A DNA stretch of 7,552 nt from NCBI GenBank assembly GCA_023409675.1, contig JAEYRC010000361.1:1-7552 (forward strand). The letters are read 5' to 3'. How positions within the stretch are numbered: position 1 is the stretch's first letter; each line of letters opens with the position of its first letter. A program made the translations under genes and the position numbers. This document shows positions 1-6,388 of this stretch, piece by piece. The notes beneath the pieces are model-generated. The model ran no database searches. It was not told the origin of the DNA and saw nothing but the letters and a program-made list of their open reading frames with translations. Source of the DNA: Bacteroidota bacterium (GTDB taxonomy: Bacteria; Bacteroidota; Bacteroidia; Chitinophagales; Chitinophagaceae).

Positions 1-511
1 GGGTATCCGGATTATCCTGATCGATCAGAACGATCACATAGGCGCCTACTACCCGCTTAAGAGCAATACGCACCGCTTCCTCCAGGGTACAACCATTATT
101 CTTCTGAATATCTTCTATGAATTTCAACAGCACTTCCGTATCGGTATCGCTGTTGAACGAATAGCCTTTGTTGAGTAATTCCTGTTTTAACTGGCCATAA
201 TTTTCAATGATCCCGTTATGGATCATGGCCAGCTTACTGTTTTCCGATTTATGCGGATGCGCGTTACGGTCACTGGGTTCTCCGTGTGTTGCCCAACGGG
301 TATGACCAATACCTGCATTGGCATGCAGGTCGGTGCCAACAAGTGATTCTTCCAGTTCGGCCACTTTTCCTTTCTTACGGTATACTTTCAGTCCGCTGTT
401 CAATAAGGCCACACCGGCACTATCGTAGCCCCGGTATTCAAGGCGTTTCAATCCCTTTAAAATGACAGGGTAAGCTTCGCGGTGCCCGATATAGGCTACA
501 ATTCCACACAT
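1..511 (-). CDS. glmS: Glutamine--fructose-6-phosphate aminotransferase (isomerizing), N-terminal part, cut by window edge
   Basis: GlmS makes glucosamine-6-phosphate from fructose-6-phosphate and glutamine, the first committed step towards UDP-GlcNAc for peptidoglycan and lipopolysaccharide. I translated the minus strand by hand: 170 codons read without a stop from the ATG at 509-511 to the window edge, so about the first quarter to third of a roughly 600-residue enzyme is present. It is the class II glutamine amidotransferase domain. It begins MCGIVAYIG, so Cys2 becomes the N-terminal nucleophile after Met removal. Further hallmarks are LEYRGYDSAG (residues 24-33), TRWATHGEPS (71-80), HNGIIENY (98-105) and SDTDTEV (121-127). 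Asn99-Gly100 and Asp124 fit the oxyanion and glutamine-binding positions of the family. The isomerase (SIS) domains lie outside the window. The start is fixed by the catalytic Cys2. No Shine-Dalgarno sequence precedes it. The nearest gene upstream, mgtE, is on the same strand 206 bases away, so glmS probably has its own promoter. Confidence 0.97.
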   Translation of the reverse strand, partial: MCGIVAYIGHREAYPVILKGLKRLEYRGYDSAGVALLNSGLKVYRKKGKVAELEESLVGTDLHANAGIGHTRWATHGEPSDRNAHPHKSENSKLAMIHNGIIENYGQLKQELLNKGYSFNSDTDTEVLLKFIEDIQKNNGCTLEEAVRIALKRVVGAYVIVLIDQDNPDT

Positions 512-717
512 GCGGTTTTGATTTTTTTAGTTGATGATAGTTACGGAAAACGCTGCGAAAATCTAAAAAATAGCTGATACATACAAACCTGTATAGGATG
601 TATTGCAGTCAGGGCCTGCCTTTGGAGGCGTTTTACACCCTTTTTCCGGATGTATAACGCTGATCCGCTTGATTTTATGCAGGGGAGGATATTTTTTCTG
701 GTATTCCCAAAATCGCC
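512..717. other. Intergenic region between mgtE and glmS (no gene seen)
   Basis: These 206 bases must hold the end of the mgtE transcript and the leader or promoter of glmS, both on the minus strand. I see no open frame of note, no tRNA and no clear terminator. An imperfect GC hairpin (614-629, stem GCCT/AGGC plus CC/GG with one bulged G and a TTT loop) sits in the middle. On the minus strand it is not followed by a T run. The part nearest glmS is AT-rich; on the minus strand it has TAGATTTT, one base off the Bacteroidota -7 consensus TAnnTTTG. I could not pair it with a well-spaced -33 element. Confidence 0.5.
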
Positions 718-2106
718 TTACAGCAGGGTTCCCCGGAGGAAAATGTAGGCTGTGGTAAAATAAATGACCAGTCCGGTAACATCAACCAGGGTGGCTACAA
801 ACGGAGCCGAGGAAGTTGCGGGATCGGCGCCCAGCCGTTTCAGTACCAGCGGAAGCATAGACCCGCTGATGGTACCCCAAAGCACAATGCCTAAAAGTGA
901 AAATCCGATCGTAAACCCAATAGCCAGGGTATGCGCGCCGTAGGAGTCAAAGATTACATTCCACAATACTACCCGGCTGAAACCGATTATACCCAATACC
1001 AATCCCAATAATACCCCGGAGGTTATTTCCCGGCGAAGCACCCGCCACCAGTCTTTAACCGTAATTTCACCTACCGCCATAGCCTGAATGATTAAGGTAG
1101 ATGCCTGCGATCCACTGTTGCCTCCACTGGAAATGATGAGGGGAATGAAGAGCGAAAGCACGATAGCTTTGGAAATCTCATCCTCAAAATAGCCCATAGC
1201 CGTAGCCGTTAGCATTTCTCCCAGGAAAAGAATAAACAGCCAAACCACTCTTTTCCTAAAAAGCCTGAATATCGGCATTTCAAGATAGGGTTCATTCAGG
1301 GCTTCCATACCGCCCATCTTCTGCATGTCTTCACTAAACTCTTCATTGGTAACCCACAATACATCATCGATGGTAACAATGCCCAGCAGAATATTTGAAT
1401 CATCCACAACGGGTAAGGCTACCCGGTTATTCATTTTAAAAATCTGTATCGCCACCTCCTGATCATCATGCACCTTCAGGGCGATGAACCGGTTATCAAT
1501 GATATCTCCAATGATCACATCGGGGGCTGCAAGGATGATTTCCCTGATCCGTACATCATCTACAAAAACACCCTTCGAGTCCACCACATAGATCACATCT
1601 ATGGTTTCGCTTTCCTTGCCCACCTCCCGGATATGCTCCAGCACCTCACTCATGGTCCAGTCGATCTCCACCGCGATATAATCGGGGGTCATCAAACGCC
1701 CAACGCTGCCTTCTGGATAACCCAGCAGAGATAGCGTAATGCGTCGTTCTTCGGGATCGAGCAGGCGGATTAATTCTTTTACCACTTTACTGGGCAACTC
1801 TTCCAGGAAGGCGGTCCGGTCATCGGCAGGAAGTTCATTCAGCAGTTCAGCCGTCTTAAAAGGAGGCAGTTCTTCAATAATGGTTTTCTGCGTGGCCAGG
1901 TCGAGGATCTTGAACACACTGGCCGCACGATGAACGCTCATGTTGCGGATAATCCGGCCTTCGTATTCGGGAAACTCGTAGATGAGATCGGCTACGTCAC
2001 TGATGTTCTGGTCGTTGAGGAACTCCCTGACTTCCAGCAGATCATCCTTGAGAATGATTTCCCGGAAGCGTTCAATTAATATTTCCAGTGTCTCCTCCGC
2101 CGTCAT
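718..2106 (-). CDS. mgtE: Magnesium transporter MgtE
   Basis: MgtE is an inner-membrane Mg2+ channel/transporter gated by cytoplasmic Mg2+ binding; it works as a homodimer. The 462-residue length is normal for the family. The order is canonical: a helical MgtE N domain (about 20-135, with repeated ELP motifs such as EELPPFK and NELPADD), two CBS domains (about 137-200 and 201-258), a connecting plug helix (about 260-285) and about five membrane helices (about 287-460). The pore signature PLIISSGGNSGSQ lies at 322-334. The last-helix motif GADPATSSAPFVATLVDVTG (426-445) carries Asp442, the likely counterpart of the ion-coordinating Asp of the characterised Thermus protein. CBS1 carries VFVDDVRIRE in place of the usual 'G.V..RDL' strand, a variant I recall from other Bacteroidota MgtE proteins. 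The gene stands alone: SET diverges upstream and glmS follows 206 bases downstream. A -7-like box lies almost against the start codon. Confidence 0.96.
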   Translation of the reverse strand: MTAEETLEILIERFREIILKDDLLEVREFLNDQNISDVADLIYEFPEYEGRIIRNMSVHRAASVFKILDLATQKTIIEELPPFKTAELLNELPADDRTAFLEELPSKVVKELIRLLDPEERRITLSLLGYPEGSVGRLMTPDYIAVEIDWTMSEVLEHIREVGKESETIDVIYVVDSKGVFVDDVRIREIILAAPDVIIGDIIDNRFIALKVHDDQEVAIQIFKMNNRVALPVVDDSNILLGIVTIDDVLWVTNEEFSEDMQKMGGMEALNEPYLEMPIFRLFRKRVVWLFILFLGEMLTATAMGYFEDEISKAIVLSLFIPLIISSGGNSGSQASTLIIQAMAVGEITVKDWWRVLRREITSGVLLGLVLGIIGFSRVVLWNVIFDSYGAHTLAIGFTIGFSLLGIVLWGTISGSMLPLVLKRLGADPATSSAPFVATLVDVTGLVIYFTTAYIFLRGTLL

Positions 2107-2110
2107 GCAT

Positions 2111-2118
2111 CAAATTTA
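2111..2118 (-). promoter_or_regulatory. Possible -7 promoter box of mgtE (TAAATTTG)
   Basis: On the minus strand TAAATTTG is an exact match to the Bacteroidota -7 consensus TAnnTTTG. Only four bases (ATGC) separate it from the mgtE ATG, so a start site at the usual distance would fall at or next to the start codon. I found no good TTG-type -33 element at 17-21 bases upstream (the nearest is CTG at 15), and an 8-base match in AT-rich DNA can arise by chance. Confidence 0.25.
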
Positions 2119-2220
2119 ATGATTACCTTTTATCAGCATAATATTTCAACGCTTTTCCTTTTGTATCAGTTTAGCATGTAAATTGTACCCGTTGTCCCAT
2201 ACATTAAATATTCAACGAAC

Positions 2221-2604
2221 ATGATTAAGGAATACCTGGCTGTTAAGAAATCAAAAGACAAGGGTAGAGGTGTTTTTGCCACAGATAAAATCCGGTCAGG
2301 AACTGTTATTGAAATTTCACCGGTTATCGTTTTAAGTCCGAAAGACCGGAAGATCGTTGACCAGACACTGATGCACGATTATATTTTCGAATGGGGGGAA
2401 ACACGCCGCCAGGCCTGTGTCGCGCTTGGACTGGTTTCCTTATACAACCATTCTTACGATGCCAATTGCGAGTATGAGATGGATTTTGACAAACAGATCA
2501 TCACCATAAGAACCATTAAGCCGGTAAAGAAAGGTGAGGAACTGTTTATTAATTATAACGGGGTGCCCGACAGCGACAACCCATTATGGTTTGAAGCAAT
2601 ATAG
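2221..2604 (+). CDS. Small SET-domain protein (putative protein-lysine methyltransferase)
   Basis: This 127-residue protein is essentially one SET domain. In other proteins this fold transfers a methyl group from S-adenosylmethionine to lysine side chains; the target here is unknown. The marks are KGRGVFA (14-20, the SAM-binding 'G-x-G' strand), YNHSYDANCEY (75-85, matching the 'NHS..PN' knot motif, with Tyr-Asp-Ala-Asn in place of Cys-x-Pro-Asn) and GEELFINYN (105-113), in which Tyr112 fits the catalytic tyrosine. Pre-SET and post-SET cysteine clusters are absent, as is usual in short bacterial members. There is no signal peptide or membrane helix, so it should be cytoplasmic. The start ATG is followed directly by the conserved first strand; no Shine-Dalgarno sequence precedes it. 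It diverges from mgtE and converges with the DUF4403 gene, with one base between the two stop codons. It is not in an operon inside this window. Confidence 0.88.
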   Translation: MIKEYLAVKKSKDKGRGVFATDKIRSGTVIEISPVIVLSPKDRKIVDQTLMHDYIFEWGETRRQACVALGLVSLYNHSYDANCEYEMDFDKQIITIRTIKPVKKGEELFINYNGVPDSDNPLWFEAI

Positions 2605-2605
2605 G

Positions 2606-4039
2606 TTATTGAAAGTCAACAGCAGATGCAGGAGCGGTGCCTATGAGCATCAGCGAAGCTTTGATATATAATTGCAGTTGCAGGCTGTTTTGCTGGGGAC
2701 GAATACCGATAACCTGTAGTTCTTTCAGGTCACCCCGGGTCGACATCCATTCATTTACCGGCTGGTTAAGCCGGGCGGAGATAAGTTCGCGGTTATTATT
2801 GATGAGCTCGGCGATATCAAAAACCGACTGATCCTTCAATTCACGGATAATCTTCTTTCTAAAAAGACTTTTTCCGATATTTATCATGATATCGCGGGTA
2901 TCAACGCCAAAGCTGATATCGGGCATGGTCAGGGTTTGAGTCTGGCGGTCCAGCACCGGCGTTCCGCTTAGACGCAGTACGCCGGTTCGGTTGCCGGTAA
3001 ATGATACGTCAACCATAAGCTTACCCTGATCGGTTCCCTGTATATTGATGTGTTTGATCACAAATGTTCTTCCTTCCAGTTCAAAAGGTTTATTCTGCAA
3101 CGAATCATTGAGCAGCTTATTAAAAAAACTGTAATCGTATACCGCGTTCAGGTAGGTGTCAATACCCGGCTGAACATCGTTTGTCCGTAAGGGTGGCAGC
3201 GGACCTTTCCGCACAATGCGTAGGCTGTCGGAAGAAAATTCGGGCGTGCCCCAGAAGCCCAGCGAAAAGCGAAGTGAATCTCCGGAATAGTTCAGCGGTC
3301 CTACACGAAGTGTAGTGGGGTTGAGGTTCAGAAATCCATAATCACTTATTGGCATCACTTTGCTGCCTTCCTGCTTACTTCGTACCAGCAGTTCACTCGA
3401 GTTGATGTTATTCACGAATTCATCAAAGGTCTGGCAATAAGTTTCAATAGAACTACGAATACTATCCATGATCTCCCCCGTCATATCGGTTTGCAGCAGC
3501 GATACTTCACAGCGGTCGAGCGGTTGCAGTTTATCCAGTACTGAGCGGGTGCGTATAGTAAGGTCGGGATTAAGGCTTAAGGTGGAACTGATGTTAAGGT
3601 CAACACGGCGAAGCGGTTCTGATCCGAAGCCGCAGCTTCCCGATACCCAGGGCGATACAGGGCGGTTGAATGCGCAGATCGTTTTACTTCCCGCAATCTG
3701 GTAGTTTCCGCGAAAGCGGATGCTGACCTTGTTGTTCACGATATTAAAAACGAAGGGTGAACGGGCAAAGCGGTATTTATAGCGGAAGTCGCAGGAGGGT
3801 TGAAAATAATCCGGCCATTTATCGGAGGTGAACTGTACCGGAGTGGACTTGTCCAGCGCCTGTAAAAGTGGTTTAAGGTTAATATGTACGGGGATCTGAA
3901 TACTGCTCGAAGGCAGGTCGGGAAGCGGTGCCAGCACGGGCTGCTCCTTTTTCACCACGGTGCTTTGCCGGGTGGAGGAACAGGAACAGATTGCAACAAT
4001 TAAAGGCAATAGAAGAAGATAGCCGCTGATTTTAAGCAT
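2606..4039 (-). CDS. DUF4403 family lipoprotein
   Basis: I recognise this as DUF4403, a family of unknown function common in Bacteroidota. With the start used here it has 477 residues. It begins MLKISGYLLLLPLIVAICSC: a short charged end, a hydrophobic core and a likely lipobox ending at Cys20 (Ile-Cys-Ser-Cys; Cys18 is the alternative), followed by SSTRQ. This predicts a lipid-anchored envelope protein. No acidic residues follow the cysteine, unlike the surface-export signals described in some Bacteroidota, so a periplasm-facing position is more likely. Family-like stretches are SSIQIPVHINL (about 45-55), a RYKYRFARSP segment (about 86-95) and, near the C-terminus, LSGTPVLDRQTQTLTMPDISFGVDT. 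The frame is open up to a GTG at 4112-4114, but that would add 25 polar/basic residues before the signal peptide, so I prefer the ATG at 4037-4039. It is the last of three minus-strand genes, 109 bases after RNase HI. There is no basis for assigning a molecular role. Confidence 0.88.
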   Translation of the reverse strand: MLKISGYLLLLPLIVAICSCSSTRQSTVVKKEQPVLAPLPDLPSSSIQIPVHINLKPLLQALDKSTPVQFTSDKWPDYFQPSCDFRYKYRFARSPFVFNIVNNKVSIRFRGNYQIAGSKTICAFNRPVSPWVSGSCGFGSEPLRRVDLNISSTLSLNPDLTIRTRSVLDKLQPLDRCEVSLLQTDMTGEIMDSIRSSIETYCQTFDEFVNNINSSELLVRSKQEGSKVMPISDYGFLNLNPTTLRVGPLNYSGDSLRFSLGFWGTPEFSSDSLRIVRKGPLPPLRTNDVQPGIDTYLNAVYDYSFFNKLLNDSLQNKPFELEGRTFVIKHINIQGTDQGKLMVDVSFTGNRTGVLRLSGTPVLDRQTQTLTMPDISFGVDTRDIMINIGKSLFRKKIIRELKDQSVFDIAELINNNRELISARLNQPVNEWMSTRGDLKELQVIGIRPQQNSLQLQLYIKASLMLIGTAPASAVDFQ

Positions 4040-4148
4040 GTATACAAAGATGCGGTTTTGCCAAACTTTGGAAAAATGAAAATAGTTAATTCTTTCCCTC
4101 CGTCCAGGCTGCACTGCGAAGTAAACATATTTGAAAATTGATGAAGAT

Positions 4149-4613
4149 TCAATTCATTCCGCTTTCATAGCCTTCATCGATCAGGAGGTGATGACCATCT
4201 GCCGCGCTGGTGGCCAGTTCATCACAGCGGTTATTGTACACATTATCGGCATGCCCCTTCACCCATTTGAAGATAATTGTATGTTGTTTTGCCAGTTCAG
4301 CATAGCGTTTCCAAAGGTCTTTGTTTTTCTTGCCACCCTTGAAATCGTTGGCCAGCCACTTTTTCAGCCAGCCTTCCTGGATGGCCTTCACCACATACTG
4401 ACTGTCGGAATATATTGTTATTGGGAGGCCGGTTTTTTTCAATGATTCAAGAGCGGCGATCACTGCCATCAGTTCCATGCGGTTATTGGTCGTGTGCCGG
4501 TATCCACGGCTGATCTCACGGGCATGGTCACCCCATTGAAGAATGGCGCCAAATCCGCCTTTACCCGGGTTGCCCCTAGCCGCGCCATCGGTATAGATAA
4601 TAAGGTTTTTCAT
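4149..4613 (-). CDS. rnhA: Ribonuclease HI
   Basis: RNase HI cuts the RNA strand of RNA-DNA hybrids (R-loops, primer remnants) in the cytoplasm using two metal ions. The 154 residues are full length for the bacterial enzyme. The four carboxylates of the DEDD active site are visible: Asp9 (IYTDGAARGNPG), Glu47 (NNRMELMA), Asp70 (YSDSQYV) and Asp131 (NRCDELA). The conserved His121 is in WVKGHADN. The basic handle region that grips the hybrid is present (about 81-102, GWLKKWLANDFKGGKKNKDLW), which makes it a classical type HI protein and not a handle-less variant. The short tail after 140 is not conserved. It lies 58 bases after the carboxylase gene and 109 bases before the DUF4403 gene on the same strand, so it may be co-transcribed, though the functions are unrelated. 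No Shine-Dalgarno sequence precedes the ATG. Confidence 0.97.
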   Translation of the reverse strand: MKNLIIYTDGAARGNPGKGGFGAILQWGDHAREISRGYRHTTNNRMELMAVIAALESLKKTGLPITIYSDSQYVVKAIQEGWLKKWLANDFKGGKKNKDLWKRYAELAKQHTIIFKWVKGHADNVYNNRCDELATSAADGHHLLIDEGYESGMN

Positions 4614-4671
4614 AGCAGCAGGGATGTAGGCTTAAGTTCAAAAGCTGGGAACAACCGAGGGGATAGAGCAC

Positions 4672-6300
4672 TCATACCTGGAAAACCCCTGTTTTAAAGG
4701 ATTCCAATTCTGTATTCTGCGATACGGCCATAAGGGCTTCGGCGAGGTATTTCCGCGTTTCAGCGGGATCAATAATTTCATCGACCCACAACCGGGCCGC
4801 GGCATAATAGGGAGATGTTTGGGTTTCATAACGCGAACGAATCTCCTGTAAAAGGTTCTGTTCCTGTTCAGCCGTGATCGTTTCGCCTTTTGATTTTAAC
4901 GCGGCCACCTGGATCTGCAACAGGGTTTTAGCCGCCTGGTCGCCACCCATTACTGCAATTTTAGCTGTTGGCCAGGCAAAGATGAACCGGGGGTCATAGG
5001 CTTTTCCGCACATGGCGTAATTGCCCGCGCCATAAGAGTTGCCGATCACCACCGTTATTTTGGGCACCACCGAATTGGCGACGGCATTCACCATCTTCGC
5101 GCCATCTTTAATAATGCCGGAATGCTCGCTTCGTGATCCCACCATAAAACCCGTTACATCCTGAAGGAAGATGAGCGGAATTTTTTTCTGATTGCAGTTC
5201 ATGATAAAACGGGCTGCCTTATCGGCACTGTCATTATAGATCACACCACCCATCTGCATTTCACCTTTGCGGTTTCTGACCATCAGGCGCTGATTGGCCA
5301 CAATGCCCACAGCCCAGCCATCAATGCGGGCATATCCGCACAATATGGTCTGGCCATAATCTTTTTTAAACTGATCAAAGACAGAATCATCTGTTATGCG
5401 TTCAATGATGTTGAGCATATCATAGGGCTTCGAGCCATTCACCGGAAATAAACCATACAATTCTCCGGCGTCTTTAATGGGATCGGCTGCTTTAATGCGA
5501 CTGAATATCGGTGCAGGAGCAGGAGCAAGTTTTTCAATCAGCGTTTTGATATGGTCGAGGCATTTCTCTTCATCCGGGAAAGAATAATCGGCAATGCCGG
5601 AAATGGCATTGTGGGTATCGGCGCCGCCAAGCGTTTCGTTGTCGATGTCTTCTCCTATTGCGGCTTTTACCAGGTAGGGACCGGCAAGATATATGGAACC
5701 ATTCCCTTCCACCATCAGTGTTTCATCGCTCATAATGGGCAGGTAGGCTCCGCCTGCAACACAGGGTCCGAGCACCGCGGCGATCTGGGTAATGCCCATG
5801 GCGCTCATGCGGGCATTGTTGCGAAAAATCCGGCCAAAATGTTCTTTGTCGGGAAAGATTTCATCCTGCATGGGCAGAAAAACGCCGGCACTGTCGACCA
5901 GGTAAATAACCGGGAGCCGGTTTTCCATCGCGATCTCCTGGATGCGCAGGTTCTTTTTACCGGTGATCGGAAACCAGGCGCCTGCCTTAACTGTCTGATC
6001 ATTTGCCGCTATAATGCATTGCCGGCCGCGGATATAACCGATACCTGCCACGGTGCCACCAGATGGACAGCCACCCTGCTCCTGATACATTTCCCATCCG
6101 GCAAGCGTTCCGATCTCTGTAAAGGGTTTGTTCTTATCCACCAGGTAATCGATCCGTTCTCTTGGCGTCATCTTGTTTTTCTCACGCTGGCGGGCAACCG
6201 CTTTTTTTCCTCCCCCTAACATCACCTTTTCACGGTTTTGCCTCAGTGTGGAAACCAGCATTCTCACCGCGTCTTCATTCCTGTTAAAAACAATATCCAT
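4672..6300 (-). CDS. Acyl-CoA carboxylase beta (carboxyltransferase) subunit, methylcrotonyl-CoA carboxylase-like
   Basis: This is the carboxyltransferase subunit of a biotin-dependent acyl-CoA carboxylase: it moves CO2 from carboxybiotin to an acyl-CoA. At 542 residues it has the length of methylcrotonyl-CoA carboxylase beta (leucine breakdown). The N-terminal crotonase-like domain (about 25-285) has the first oxyanion-hole motif, GPCVAGGAYLP (178-188), after IYLVDSAGVFLP and FPDKEHFGRIF. The C-terminal domain (about 290-530) has LQDVTGFMVGS (379-389), the second motif GNSYGAGNYAMCGKAYDPRF (420-439) and MGGDQAA (451-457), then SPYYAAARLWVDEIIDPAETR near the end. Several of these match the methylcrotonyl type more than the propionyl or acetyl type, but the region around 343-357 (NRKGEMQMGGVIYND) differs from classical MCC, so the substrate is uncertain. 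The partner alpha subunit (biotin carboxylase plus biotin carrier) is not next to it on either side. It heads a possible minus-strand run with rnhA and the DUF4403 gene. Confidence 0.93.
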   Translation of the reverse strand: MDIVFNRNEDAVRMLVSTLRQNREKVMLGGGKKAVARQREKNKMTPRERIDYLVDKNKPFTEIGTLAGWEMYQEQGGCPSGGTVAGIGYIRGRQCIIAANDQTVKAGAWFPITGKKNLRIQEIAMENRLPVIYLVDSAGVFLPMQDEIFPDKEHFGRIFRNNARMSAMGITQIAAVLGPCVAGGAYLPIMSDETLMVEGNGSIYLAGPYLVKAAIGEDIDNETLGGADTHNAISGIADYSFPDEEKCLDHIKTLIEKLAPAPAPIFSRIKAADPIKDAGELYGLFPVNGSKPYDMLNIIERITDDSVFDQFKKDYGQTILCGYARIDGWAVGIVANQRLMVRNRKGEMQMGGVIYNDSADKAARFIMNCNQKKIPLIFLQDVTGFMVGSRSEHSGIIKDGAKMVNAVANSVVPKITVVIGNSYGAGNYAMCGKAYDPRFIFAWPTAKIAVMGGDQAAKTLLQIQVAALKSKGETITAEQEQNLLQEIRSRYETQTSPYYAAARLWVDEIIDPAETRKYLAEALMAVSQNTELESFKTGVFQV

Positions 6301-6388
6301 CCCGAATGTATTTTCTGCAAAATAAGCCGAATTGATTAAAACCTGATTATGGATATTTGAATATAGTTTTGAATAAAACCCTTAATAC
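6301..6388. promoter_or_regulatory. Divergent promoter region between the carboxylase and DUF3810 genes
   Basis: These 88 AT-rich bases must serve two divergent genes. On the plus strand, TAGTTTTG (6364-6371) matches the Bacteroidota -7 consensus TAnnTTTG and would give a leader of about a dozen bases for the DUF3810 gene, but no TTG is well placed upstream. An alternative is GATATTTG (6352-6359), one base off, with TTG at 6332-6334 and a 17-base spacer. On the minus strand TTATTTTG (complement of 6318-6325) is a near match in front of the carboxylase gene. Which are used cannot be told from sequence. There is no Shine-Dalgarno sequence on either side. Confidence 0.35.

Noticed and set aside
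510..520. ATGCGGTTTTG shared between the glmS start region and 4050-4060 near the DUF4403 start
   Set aside because: Several 11-base matches are expected by chance in 7.5 kb, and the two copies sit differently relative to their start codons.
614..634. Imperfect GC hairpin followed by TTTT on the plus strand, as an intrinsic terminator
   Set aside because: The genes on both sides are on the minus strand, where no T run follows the stem, and the stem is short with a bulge. It lies about 85 bases past the mgtE stop codon.
512..717. A glmS ribozyme or an Mg2+ riboswitch in the glmS-mgtE gap
   Set aside because: The glmS ribozyme is known mainly from Firmicutes and I see none of its core sequence; the gap is also downstream of mgtE, so it could not be an mgtE leader element.
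1468..1933. Two plus-strand open frames opposite mgtE
   Set aside because: Both are antisense to the CBS and N domains of mgtE, and their translations look like reverse-complement shadows with no domain.
5551..6219. 222-codon open frame on the plus strand inside the carboxylase gene
   Set aside because: It lies entirely antisense to a well-conserved carboxyltransferase, and its translation shows no recognisable domain. Long antisense frames are common opposite such genes.
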